Source: an uncultured Bacteroidales bacterium (GTDB taxonomy: Bacteria > Bacteroidota > Bacteroidia > Bacteroidales > Paludibacteraceae). From it: a DNA stretch of 32,704 bases. Each line of letters starts with the position of its first letter. The stretch's first letter is position 1. The notes under the pieces are model-generated. The model was not told the origin of the DNA and did not search any database. It saw only the letters and a program-made list of their open reading frames with translations. Below, in pieces: positions 15,247 through 23,175 of the stretch. The stretch covers positions 1 to 32,704 of the forward strand of contig CAMGMU010000019.1 in NCBI GenBank assembly GCA_946059305.1. Reading direction: 5' to 3'. The translations under genes and the position numbers were made by a program.

Positions 15247-15282
15247 TATGTATCATTTATAAAATATGTATCATTTATAAAA
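15247..15282. repeat. Perfect 18-bp tandem duplication in the tyrS leader
   Basis: TATGTATCATTTATAAAA occurs twice back to back, ending 10 bases before the tyrS ATG. Each unit contains an ATG that does not lead into a long ORF. It may be a recent slippage event or affect translation initiation. Confidence 0.85.
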
Positions 15283-15292
15283 TTCAGATAAG

Positions 15293-16588
15293 ATGAAAAA
15301 TTTCGTAGAAGAACTCCGTTGGCGCGGCATGCTGCACGATATCATGCCGGGCACGGAAGAACAGCTAAACAAAGAAATGACGACCGCCTACTTAGGCATC
15401 GACCCGACCGCCGATTCACTCCATATCGGTCACCTCTGCGGCATCATGATGCTGCGTCATCTGCAGCGTTGCGGGCATAAGCCCATCGCCCTGCTGGGTG
15501 GCGCTACCGGTATGATAGGCGACCCCTCGGGTAAGTCGGCCGAGCGTAACCTGCTCACCGAAGAGGTGCTCCGACATAACGTTGCCTGCATTCAGGCGCA
15601 GCTCGAGCATTTCCTCGATTTCCATTCTACCGAACCCAATGCGGCAGAGCTCGTAAACAACTACGACTGGATGAAAGACTATACGTTCATCGACTTTGCG
15701 CGCAACATCGGCAAGCTCATCACGGTCAATTACATGATGGCCAAAGACTCGGTGAAGAAGCGTTTCAACGGCGAGTTTTCGCAGGGTATGTCGTTTACGG
15801 AGTTTACCTATCAGCTGCTTCAGGGGTATGATTTTGCGTATCTTAATGAGCATAAGAACTGCAAGCTTCAGATGGGCGGCTCGGATCAGTGGGGTAATAT
15901 CACGACCGGCACGGAGCTCATTCGCCGCATGACGGGCAACGAGGCGTATGCGCTCACCTGTCCGCTCATTACTAAAGCCGATGGCGGTAAGTTCGGCAAG
16001 ACGGAGAGCGGCAACGTATGGCTCTCCAAGAAATACACCAGCCCGTATAAGTTCTATCAGTTCTGGATGAACGTGTCAGACGACGACGCCAAGCGGTATA
16101 TCAAGATCTTCACCTCGTTGGAGAAAGAGGAGATCGATGGGCTGATAGCGGCGCACGATGAGGCTCCGCATCTGCGTGTGCTGCAGAAGCGTCTGGCAGA
16201 AGAGGTGACGGTGATGGTGCACAGCCGCGCGGATTACGAGGCGGCCGTAAGCGCGAGCAATATCCTCTTCGGCAACGCCACCGCCGAAGCGCTTCGCAGC
16301 CTCGATGAGGAGACGTTCTTGCAGGTGTTTGAGGGCGTGCCGCAGTTTGAGGTGAGCCTGAGCGAGCTGGAGGCGGGCATCCCTGCTATGGACTTGCTGG
16401 CCGTGAAGACGCAGATCTTCCCCTCCAAGGGCGAAGCGCGCAAGATGATGCAAGCCAACGGATTCTCGATGAACAAAGAGAAACTGACGGATATCAATGC
16501 CGTTATCTCAACCGATGCCCTCCTCAATGGTAAGTATATCCTTTGCCAAAAGGGCAAGAAGAATTATTTCCTCGTAGTAGCCAAATAA
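15293..16588 (+). CDS. tyrS: Tyrosyl-tRNA synthetase
   Basis: This 431-residue class I aminoacyl-tRNA synthetase activates tyrosine with ATP and charges tRNA-Tyr. The HIGH signature is at residues 44-47 (LHIGHLCG), the KMSKS-equivalent KFGKT at 233-237, and the tyrosine-binding segments YDWMKD and [10 protein letters not shown] lie between. The C-terminal ~90 residues form an S4-like RNA-binding domain ([17 protein letters not shown]). Length is normal for bacterial TyrS. It has its own promoter and is followed after 9 bp by the nuclease gene on the same strand, so the two are probably co-transcribed. Confidence 0.97.
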   Translation: MKNFVEELRWRGMLHDIMPGTEEQLNKEMTTAYLGIDPTADSLHIGHLCGIMMLRHLQRCGHKPIALLGGATGMIGDPSGKSAERNLLTEEVLRHNVACIQAQLEHFLDFHSTEPNAAELVNNYDWMKDYTFIDFARNIGKLITVNYMMAKDSVKKRFNGEFSQGMSFTEFTYQLLQGYDFAYLNEHKNCKLQMGGSDQWGNITTGTELIRRMTGNEAYALTCPLITKADGGKFGKTESGNVWLSKKYTSPYKFYQFWMNVSDDDAKRYIKIFTSLEKEEIDGLIAAHDEAPHLRVLQKRLAEEVTVMVHSRADYEAAVSASNILFGNATAEALRSLDEETFLQVFEGVPQFEVSLSELEAGIPAMDLLAVKTQIFPSKGEARKMMQANGFSMNKEKLTDINAVISTDALLNGKYILCQKGKKNYFLVVAK

Positions 16589-16597
16589 AAGCCGCGT

Positions 16598-17734
16598 ATG
16601 AAGAAAGCAGCATTTTTCTGCGCCTTTCTGCTGAGCGCTCTGATAGGCTACGCAGAGGTGCCAGACGACTACAAGCAGAAGTATGCCTCGCTGAGCGGCA
16701 AGGCAGGCGAGGCGCTGTTTGATGCGCTCTCCGCCATCGCAGCCGAGGGCTATCAGGCGCATTCGTACAACGACTTATGGGCGTTTTTCAGCACGACCGA
16801 CGTGACGGCTGACAGCTTGATATGGGATATCTATTCCAACTGCACGTTTATCCCCGGCACTAACCAATGCGGCAACTACTCGAAGGTGTGCGACTGCTAC
16901 AACCGCGAACATTCGTTGCCGAAATCATGGTTCGGCGGTAGCACGAACAACGCGCCGGGCAATGACCTTTTTCACCTCTACCCCACGGACGGCAAGGTGA
17001 ACGGTCAGCGCAGTAGCTACCCGTATGGCGAATGCGCCGAGGGTGAGTCGCTGGGCGGTCAGGCGCTGGGCAGGTTAGGCAACAGCACGTTGGCAGGGCA
17101 TGAGCAGGCCGGGATGGTGTTTGAGCCGAACGGGCAGTACAAAGGCGATCTGGCTCGTTCGTACTTCGGTATGCTGGTGCGCTATGGCCGCACGTTTGCT
17201 TTCAATCAGGCCGCAGGCGGGGTGGTGATGTTCAGCAACAGCGGTGGTAGCATCAGCGCTGCCAACCATTTCGGCTTTACGCCTTATTCGGTGGCGCTGC
17301 TGATGGGCTGGGATGCGGCCGACAGCGTGAGTGAGAAAGAGCAGGCTCGCAACGATGCCATTCAGCTCACGCAAGGTAACCGCAACCCGTTTATCGACTG
17401 CCCGGTCTTGGCGCAATACCTCTGGGGGCAGAAAGCAGGGCAGGCGGTGGCGCTGCAAGACTTGGTGGACTGCGGCTGCGCCGATGCAGGCAGCGAGCCG
17501 AGCGGGGTGGAGCAGGTGGCTTTTCCATCGCTCACGCTCAGCTCAACCGCGGAAGGGTGCACGTTCACCTGCCTGCCTGCGGGCGCTACGATAGCGGTGG
17601 TGAGCGCCAGCGGTCAGCTGATGCAGCTGCTCGCCGCGAGCGGCCCCGAACAGACGATAGCCCTACCAGCTGGCTTCTACTTGCTGATCGTGCGCGCAGG
17701 CGCACAGCAGCAGGCATTTAAGGTAGTGAGGTAG
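16598..17734 (+). CDS. Secreted endonuclease I family nuclease
   Basis: This 378-residue protein has an N-terminal signal peptide (MKKAAFFCAFLLSALIGYA). Its endonuclease I (EndA/NucM) domain is marked by CYNREHSLPKSWF, with the catalytic histidine near residue 106, and by DLFHLYPTDGKVNGQRSSYPYG. Such His-Me finger enzymes cut DNA non-specifically outside the cytoplasm. After about residue 295 comes a small beta-rich tail ending LPAGFYLLIVRAGAQQQAFKVVR, which resembles a type A sorting signal of the type IX secretion system. If so, the enzyme is exported to the surface or medium. It follows tyrS closely and is ended by the terminator at 17821-17842. Biological roles could be nutrient or phosphate recovery, or degradation of extracellular DNA. 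Confidence 0.9.
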   Translation: MKKAAFFCAFLLSALIGYAEVPDDYKQKYASLSGKAGEALFDALSAIAAEGYQAHSYNDLWAFFSTTDVTADSLIWDIYSNCTFIPGTNQCGNYSKVCDCYNREHSLPKSWFGGSTNNAPGNDLFHLYPTDGKVNGQRSSYPYGECAEGESLGGQALGRLGNSTLAGHEQAGMVFEPNGQYKGDLARSYFGMLVRYGRTFAFNQAAGGVVMFSNSGGSISAANHFGFTPYSVALLMGWDAADSVSEKEQARNDAIQLTQGNRNPFIDCPVLAQYLWGQKAGQAVALQDLVDCGCADAGSEPSGVEQVAFPSLTLSSTAEGCTFTCLPAGATIAVVSASGQLMQLLAASGPEQTIALPAGFYLLIVRAGAQQQAFKVVR

Positions 17735-17742
17735 GGAATTTT

Positions 17743-17952
17743 ACGCAGATACTATCTGCTACTAAATGAACGATACGGGGACGCAGATAATATCTGCTAC
17801 CAACGAACAATACGAAAAAAAGCCGTAGCGGAAGCTACGGCTTTTTGCGCGATTTTCGGGGGCCCTATGGGGAGGGAAGGGACGCAGATAATATCTGCTA
17901 CCAATGAACAATACGGGGACGCAGATAGTATCTGCTACTAAATGAACGATAC
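17743..17952. repeat. Four copies of a palindrome-bearing 34-38 bp repeat
   Basis: Units start at 17743, 17781, 17882 and 17919, each ACGCAGATA-n-TATCTGCTAC followed by yAA...GAACrATACG. The core GCAGATA-n-TATCTGC is a perfect 7-bp-arm palindrome in every copy, while the central base varies (C, A, A, G). Copies 1 and 4 share one tail type and copies 2 and 3 the other, so the pairs mirror each other around a terminator. It looks like a REP-type dispersed element; the minus-strand ORFs here are shadows of it. Confidence 0.85.
17821..17842. terminator. Bidirectional intrinsic terminator after the nuclease gene
   Basis: AGCCGTAGC-ggaa-GCTACGGCT is a 9-bp stem with a tetraloop, preceded by an A-run and followed by a T-run, so it can act in both directions. 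It would stop tyrS/nuclease transcripts on the plus strand. Confidence 0.9.
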
Positions 17953-17958
17953 ACAAAA

Positions 17959-17982
17959 AGCCTCGAGCCGAAGCTCGAGGCT
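17959..17982. terminator. Intrinsic terminator after tRNA-Asp
   Basis: AGCCTCGAGC-cgaa-GCTCGAGGCT is a 10-bp stem with A-rich left flank (CAAAAAG). On the minus strand this gives a T-run after the hairpin, three bases past the tRNA-Asp 3' end. Confidence 0.85.
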
Positions 17983-17985
17983 TTG

Positions 17986-18059
17986 CGGTGCGGACGGGAC
18001 TCGAACCCGCGACCTCCGGCGTGACAGGCCGATATTCTAACCAACTGAACTACCGCACC
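17986..18059 (-). tRNA. tRNA-Asp (GTC)
   Basis: The minus strand reads GGTGCGG...CCGCACC as acceptor stem with discriminator G73, as usual for tRNA-Asp. The D arm is AGTTCAGTTGGTTAGAAT, the anticodon loop CTGTCAC gives GTC, and the T arm carries GGTTCGAGTCC. CCA is not encoded. Confidence 0.96.
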
Positions 18060-18093
18060 AAGGGTGTTCGTACTTCCTTTTCGAAAGCGAGTG

Positions 18094-18124
18094 CAAAGGT
18101 ACTGCTTTTTTTTGAATTGACAAA
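18094..18124 (-). promoter_or_regulatory. Promoter of tRNA-Asp
   Basis: On the minus strand TTTG (18121-18124) and TACCTTTG (18094-18101) are 19 bp apart, giving a leader of about 28 nt before the tRNA. Confidence 0.75.
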
Positions 18125-18265
18125 ATTTTTCGGAAGAAAAATGCAAAAAAACATGCATTTTTTTGATTTTTGCTTCGTTTTTGAGTATTACACTATGCAA
18201 ATATGACGGTTTTTGTGTTTTTCTATATGGCAGATGCTTTTCTCTAAGCAGTTGCTTATCGGGCG

Positions 18266-18312
18266 AAAAACAGCAGCTGCTCATGCCGAATGATGGCGCC
18301 AAGCAGCTGCTG
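18266..18312 (-). terminator. Intrinsic terminator of the ftsQ...GH3 run
   Basis: CAGCAGCTGCT (18271-18281) and AGCAGCTGCTG (18302-18312) are perfect 11-bp complements around a 20-nt loop. On the minus strand the hairpin is followed by TTTTTC. A related palindrome TAAGCA-gt-TGCTTA lies at 18245-18258. The rest of the 18060-18345 gap holds the tRNA-Asp promoter and AT-rich sequence. Confidence 0.7.
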
Positions 18313-18345
18313 AGATTCTTACACCTTAATTTATATATATAAGGC

Positions 18346-18480
18346 GAGATTATTTAACGGTATAGGGCACTTGCGTGCGGATATACGGAGGGAGATTATT
18401 TTACGGTATAGGGCACTTGCGTGCGGATATACGGAGGCGAGATTATTTTACGGTATATGGCACTTGCGTGCGGATGTCAG
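18346..18480. repeat. Triplicated 3' end of the GH3 glucosidase gene
   Basis: Three tandem copies of a 46-47 bp unit (GAGATTATTTTACGGTATAGGGCACTTGCG...) start at 18346, 18392 and 18439. The third contains the last codons and stop of the GH3 gene (...RTQVPYTVK). The two downstream copies preserve the same codons and the TAA in the same relative place, though they are untranslated. Confidence 0.85.
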
Positions 18481-20767
18481 CGGAAGAAGCGCCAATGAGG
18501 ATGGTGTATGCGCCCTTGTCGGTTACGAAGGCATGTTGCTGTTCGCTGAAATACTGGAACATCTCTTCGGTGAGGGTGAAGGTGATGGTCTTCGTTTCGC
18601 CGGGCTGCAGGGCTACTTTGCTGAATGCTTTGAGCTCTTTCACCGGTCGCTGCACGGACGGCTTCTTAGGCGCAACGTAGAGCTGCACTGCCTCTTTACC
18701 CGCTACCTTTCCGGTGTTGGTGATTGTAAGGCTGACTTGATTGCCGCTGATGGTAGCTTTGCCATATTCGAAAGTGGTGTAAGAGAGTCCATGTCCGAAT
18801 GGGAAGAGCGGCTGTGCTTTGCAGGTTACGCCAGTGAGCGCCTTGCGTGCTTTAGGCGAGAGGTCGGCATAGCGATAGCCTACGAAGATATCCTCTCGGT
18901 AGTATTCTTCCATGAGTTCGGGCTGCTCCTTGGTTCGTTTATCCGAAGGCACACCGGGATACACCTCTTCTCCCATCTGATGAGCGGGGTAGTCGGTGAG
19001 TGCGGGCATGATAGTGAAGGGAAGTTTGCCGGATGGGTTGACATCTCCGAAGAGCACGTCAGCAATCGCATTTCCGGCTTCTGAACCGAGGAACCACGCT
19101 TGCAATACGGCCGGCACCTTGTCGAGCCACGGCATAGCTACGGCATTGCCGCTGATGTTTACGAACACCATGTTTTTATTGACAGCAGCAATGGCTTCAA
19201 TCACCTCGTTTTGTCCGTACGGCAGTTCGTATGCCAAGCGATCAACACCTTCGCAGTCTTGGTGTCCTTCTTTGTTGAGTCCGCCAATGAAGATGACGAT
19301 ATCGGCTTTTTTAGCTGCCTCAACGGCTTCTGCTCGCACTTCTTCAGCCGGCCGATGATCTTCCAGTTCAGCTCCAACGATCATGCCGTCTTGCTGGGTA
19401 GCGCCGGTGCCTACGTATCCGCGCACCCATTCCACGTTAGCTTCTTTTCCTGCACGCATGCGGATGCCTTCCAGCGGAGAGATTTCGTAGAGCGTCTTGA
19501 GGGAGGATGAACCACCGCCTACGGTGAGCGGCTTCTTGGCATTCTCGCCCACTACAAGGATGGTAGGAACGACGTATTGGAGGGTCATGATATCGCCCTG
19601 CTTGCAGCGGTCGGTAGCGAGTTTGGCAGGATTGATGGGGAGGACGTTATCTCTGTTTTGGAGCAATACGATTCCTTCGTCAGCCACTTGTCGAGCTGTA
19701 GCACGATGCTCATCGGAGCAGAGGTTGCCGAAGCCCTGGCGTTTAGCCATCGTAGTGCGGAAAATGAGGCGGAGGATATTGCGGCATTTGTCGTCGAGCT
19801 CTTTTGTTCCATATTTGCCCTCTTTGATGAGGTTGTAATACGGCTGCGCGAGGTAGTAGGAGTCATAGGCATTGGATAATCCCCATGACAGTCCATTCGT
19901 CCACGATCCATACTCCAGGTCGAGGCCGTATTTGATGGCATCGTCGGTATCGCAGCATCCGCCCCAATCGGATACTACGGCACCATCAAAGCCCCATTCG
20001 CCTCGCAGGATATCCACGAGCAGGCACTTGTTGTGGCAGCAGAATTGGTCGTTGTAGCGGTTATACGACCCCATAATCGACCATGCTCCACCTTCTTGAA
20101 CGGCAGCCTTGAAAGCAGGTAGGTAAATCTCGTAGAGTGCGCGATCCGACACGTGTACGTTGGTCGTGTGGCGGTTTACTTCCTGATTGTTGAGGGCGAA
20201 ATGCTTCACGCAAGCCGCTACACCATTTTTCTGTACTTCTTGGATATAGGGCACTACCATACGGCTCGCGAGGAGCGGGTCTTCGCCCATGTATTCGAAG
20301 TTACGGCCATTGAGGGGTGTGCGGTAGATATTTACGCCGGGGCCGAGTAAGATGGTTTTGCGTCGGTAGAGTGCTTCTTCTCCAATGGCTTTTCCATAGA
20401 TAGCCGACATATCGGTGTTCCAAGTGGCAGCCAAGCAGGTGAGTGCAGGGAAAGCAGTGATGGAGTCGTTCGTCCAATTGGCGGTGTTCCATTCATCCCA
20501 CAGCACTTCTGCTCTAACGCCGTGCGGGCCGTCGGTGCACCAAATCTCGGGTATTCCGAGACGCGCAACGCCAGCAGATGAGAATTTGGATTGCGCGTGG
20601 AGCATCTTCACTTTCTCTGCCGTAGTCATTCGGCTGAGTGCGTCTTCTACGCGCTGCTCAATAGGCGCATTTTCATCGAGATAAATGGGAGTAGCCGTGT
20701 TGCTGACTTGCGCTTGGATAGTAAGCACAGTCAGAGCAATAGTCATTGTTGATACAATTCTTTTCAT
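18443..20767 (-). CDS. Secreted GH3-family beta-glycosidase
   Basis: The 774-residue protein has a signal peptide (MKRIVSTMTIALTVLTIQA) and the architecture of BglX-like GH3 enzymes: a TIM-barrel domain (about 35-340), an alpha/beta sandwich domain (about 370-590) and a fibronectin III-like domain (about 650-760). The catalytic nucleophile is Asp267 (VVSDWGG); the substrate-binding KHF is at 188-190 (ACVKHFALNNQE) and the DGPHGVR motif at 79-85. Such enzymes release terminal beta-linked glucose or xylose from oligosaccharides in the periplasm; the exact sugar cannot be told from sequence. It lies 22 bp after the Wzz-like gene on the same strand. Its last 40 bp are duplicated twice downstream. 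Confidence 0.93.
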   Translation of the reverse strand: MKRIVSTMTIALTVLTIQAQVSNTATPIYLDENAPIEQRVEDALSRMTTAEKVKMLHAQSKFSSAGVARLGIPEIWCTDGPHGVRAEVLWDEWNTANWTNDSITAFPALTCLAATWNTDMSAIYGKAIGEEALYRRKTILLGPGVNIYRTPLNGRNFEYMGEDPLLASRMVVPYIQEVQKNGVAACVKHFALNNQEVNRHTTNVHVSDRALYEIYLPAFKAAVQEGGAWSIMGSYNRYNDQFCCHNKCLLVDILRGEWGFDGAVVSDWGGCCDTDDAIKYGLDLEYGSWTNGLSWGLSNAYDSYYLAQPYYNLIKEGKYGTKELDDKCRNILRLIFRTTMAKRQGFGNLCSDEHRATARQVADEGIVLLQNRDNVLPINPAKLATDRCKQGDIMTLQYVVPTILVVGENAKKPLTVGGGSSSLKTLYEISPLEGIRMRAGKEANVEWVRGYVGTGATQQDGMIVGAELEDHRPAEEVRAEAVEAAKKADIVIFIGGLNKEGHQDCEGVDRLAYELPYGQNEVIEAIAAVNKNMVFVNISGNAVAMPWLDKVPAVLQAWFLGSEAGNAIADVLFGDVNPSGKLPFTIMPALTDYPAHQMGEEVYPGVPSDKRTKEQPELMEEYYREDIFVGYRYADLSPKARKALTGVTCKAQPLFPFGHGLSYTTFEYGKATISGNQVSLTITNTGKVAGKEAVQLYVAPKKPSVQRPVKELKAFSKVALQPGETKTITFTLTEEMFQYFSEQQHAFVTDKGAYTILIGASSADIRTQVPYTVK

Positions 20768-20789
20768 GATGCATATAGGAAATTAGGGA

Positions 20790-21758
20790 TTAACTTCGTA
20801 ACCAAGCGAGGATGTTTTTTCGGTCTTCAATCAGCCATGCGAGCACTGCACCGGCAATCCACCCTGCGAGCATAAAGAGGATCCTCCAAATGTGCGGGTT
20901 TCTTACGGGCGCGGGATTGAGTGCGAAATTGGAATCAAGCACAACGGGTGCTGTCATTTGGCTTAACTCATGGGTTACCTGCTTTCGGCGCTCCATCAGT
21001 TCGAACATATCGTTGTGCATAACCTGCACCTCTCTCGAACCAACCACCAATCCGGGTGACCACGGTCTAACTTTCGTTTGCGTGCTGATGCCTTGATTGA
21101 AATAAAACTCGGTGATGAAACTGTCGAGCACTTCGGTTTGCACGCGGCAGAATTCCGCATATCGTTCGATGTCAGCTTTCTTGGCTTCAAATGCCGCTTG
21201 GATTTGCGGCTGTGAATTGAGGTATTGCAGCAGATTCTGCTGAACGGTAGGCACGCTATTGATGTTCTTGGTACGGAATCTTACGGCGATGCGGTTGTCC
21301 ATAACAATGTCGAGCGTATCGGAGCGCTTGTGCGAACGCTTGTAGTCAATCATGTCTGGCACCGAATCACGCCGAAAATCAATAACAGGAAAGTGCTCAA
21401 AGCGGGTGGTGACGCGTGCAATTCCCGGGTCGAGCTGCAAGAGATTCTGCAAGTTTTGGGTTTCGCTCATGTTGGCATCTACTGCAAATTCTATCGGCAT
21501 CAACGCTTGTGCAACATCAAATTCCGTAGGGCCATTAAGAATCAAAACGGCTTCCACTTTGTATTTTCTGTTGTCGGGCCTCGTCCAATATATACCGGCT
21601 GCGAGTCCGAGAATGAGAATGGGTAAAACGATGTAGGCTTTGCGCCAACTGAGCCGAATCATTTGGCTCAGCAGGCAGATGATTCGGTTGATTCCTCTTC
21701 CGCAGGCTTTGCATGCGGCATAAATGAGATCAAATAGCGATGTTTCTTTGTGTTCCAT
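20790..21758 (-). CDS. Wzz-like chain-length determinant protein
   Basis: This 322-residue protein has a basic N-terminal cytoplasmic segment, a transmembrane helix at about 40-59 (AYIVLPILILGLAAGIYWT), a long periplasmic region with coiled-coil character, and a second helix near the C-terminus (ILFMLAGWIAGAVLAWLIE). This two-helix layout is that of Wzz/polysaccharide co-polymerase proteins that control O-antigen or capsule chain length. The Pro/Gly-rich second helix typical of classical Wzz is not clear, and there is no C-terminal tyrosine kinase domain. It lies 20 bp after ftsZ and 22 bp before the GH3 gene on the same strand. No other polysaccharide assembly gene is nearby. Confidence 0.8.
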   Translation of the reverse strand: MEHKETSLFDLIYAACKACGRGINRIICLLSQMIRLSWRKAYIVLPILILGLAAGIYWTRPDNRKYKVEAVLILNGPTEFDVAQALMPIEFAVDANMSETQNLQNLLQLDPGIARVTTRFEHFPVIDFRRDSVPDMIDYKRSHKRSDTLDIVMDNRIAVRFRTKNINSVPTVQQNLLQYLNSQPQIQAAFEAKKADIERYAEFCRVQTEVLDSFITEFYFNQGISTQTKVRPWSPGLVVGSREVQVMHNDMFELMERRKQVTHELSQMTAPVVLDSNFALNPAPVRNPHIWRILFMLAGWIAGAVLAWLIEDRKNILAWLRS

Positions 21759-21778
21759 TATGTTTAAATTATCTTATC

Positions 21779-23161
21779 TTATCTTCTACGTCTCCAAGAA
21801 GGGATATCCTCAAGGGCTTGTTCGTCGGAATCATTGAGGTCAAATATTATTTCAATGGGCTCAGAAGCATTTCCGTCGTTTACAATCTCAACGGCATGTT
21901 CTTCTTCGACTTCCAGAGAGGTGGTATCAACGGCATGTTCTTCTTCGACTTCCAGAGAGGTGGTATCATCGGCATGTTCTTCTTCGATTTCCAGAGAGGT
22001 GGTATCATCGGCAGGATGCGGCTCTTCAGTCTGCGGTTGATTATCTGCTTCTTGCGTATTTTGAGCCGTTTCTTCAGAATCTGAAGGAGCGTTATTGTCA
22101 TCGTAGAATTTCTTAATGGCTTCCTCAATAGTAGGTTTTTCAGCAGGAGAAATCTCTACTTTGGGCTTTTCTTCGCAGTCTTCAATGCCCGGGATATCAT
22201 TCACTCTATATCCTGTAGCTATTACTGTAACGCGGACTTCATCACCGAGCGTGTCATCGTAACTGGCTCCCCACTTTACTTCCACTTCATCGCCCACTTC
22301 GTCAATAAATTTATTGATTTGATCGAGTTCCTGCATGCGTATAGCATTTTCTTTCGAACAATAGAATGTGAGTAGAATACGGCTTGCTCCGTGAACGTCA
22401 GTGGTATTAACGAGCGGCGAATTCAGCGCGTCGCGAATAGCCTTGGTAATGCGCTGCTCCGGATCTGAAGAACGGCCTACATTCATGATGGCAACGCCGC
22501 CATCTTTCAGTGTGTTATAGACATCCTGGAAGTCGGTGTTGATATATCCCGGTACAGTGATGATTTCAGCAATGGCTTTGGCAGCATTGCTGACCACTTC
22601 ATCCGACTTATCGAAGGCATTGGGCAGGTCGAAGTCAGGGAAAAGCTTTTTCAGTTTCTCGTTGTTTATAACGAGGATAGCATCGGTATGTTCGGCGAGT
22701 TTAGCCACTCCGCGTAGGGCTTTGCGGATGATTTTCTGTCCCTCAAACTGGAACGGTATCGTGACGATACCCACTGTGAGTATTCCCATTTTTTGTGCTA
22801 TTTCCGCCACAACGGGTGATGCCCCCGTACCGGTACCGCCTCCCATACCGGCCGTGATGAATACCATCTGCGTGCCATCTGACAGCGCTTCTTGTATGTG
22901 CTCTCGGCTTTCGTTGGCGAACTCTTGTGCGCGTTCCGGACGTCCGCCTGCCCCAAGACCAGGGCCGAGTTGCAACTTAGCGGGCACAGGCGATTTCGTG
23001 AGCGCTTGACGATCGGTGTTGCATACAAGGAAACTAACGCCCTCTACGCCTGTTCTATATAGATAATTCACTGCGTTGCAGCCACCGCCGCCTACGCCCA
23101 TTACTTTGATGATACTGCTTTCTGCTATTTCCAAATCAATTGGCAATAATTCGTCTTCCAT
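21779..23161 (-). CDS. ftsZ: Cell division protein FtsZ
   Basis: The 460-residue tubulin homologue polymerises with GTP into the Z-ring. The GTP-binding region shows KVMGVGGGGCNAVNYL near residue 20 and the tubulin signature GGGTGTG at 107-113; the T7-loop region lies in the conserved globular part ending around residue 325. The C-terminal linker is long and acidic, and residues about 385-424 consist of three copies of a 13-residue repeat (DTTSLEVEEEHAV). It ends in QALEDIPSWRRRR, a recognisable FtsA-binding C-terminal peptide. It follows ftsA by 14 bp. Confidence 0.97.
   Translation of the reverse strand: MEDELLPIDLEIAESSIIKVMGVGGGGCNAVNYLYRTGVEGVSFLVCNTDRQALTKSPVPAKLQLGPGLGAGGRPERAQEFANESREHIQEALSDGTQMVFITAGMGGGTGTGASPVVAEIAQKMGILTVGIVTIPFQFEGQKIIRKALRGVAKLAEHTDAILVINNEKLKKLFPDFDLPNAFDKSDEVVSNAAKAIAEIITVPGYINTDFQDVYNTLKDGGVAIMNVGRSSDPEQRITKAIRDALNSPLVNTTDVHGASRILLTFYCSKENAIRMQELDQINKFIDEVGDEVEVKWGASYDDTLGDEVRVTVIATGYRVNDIPGIEDCEEKPKVEISPAEKPTIEEAIKKFYDDNNAPSDSEETAQNTQEADNQPQTEEPHPADDTTSLEIEEEHADDTTSLEVEEEHAVDTTSLEVEEEHAVEIVNDGNASEPIEIIFDLNDSDEQALEDIPSWRRRR
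21892..22008. repeat. 39-bp in-frame tandem repeat in ftsZ
   Basis: The unit CGGCATGTTCTTCTTCGAC... starts at 21892, 21931 and 21970, with two or three differences between copies, and encodes the acidic 13-residue repeat of the FtsZ linker. A degenerate fourth start (CGGCAGGATGCGG) follows at 22009. The high identity suggests recent expansion. Confidence 0.9.
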
Positions 23162-23175
23162 ATATTTTTTGATTG

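Noticed and set aside
18371-19084. 237-residue plus-strand ORF opposite the GH3 gene
   Set aside because: The minus strand encodes a complete GH3 enzyme with catalytic motifs here, so the plus ORF is antisense shadow plus repeat.
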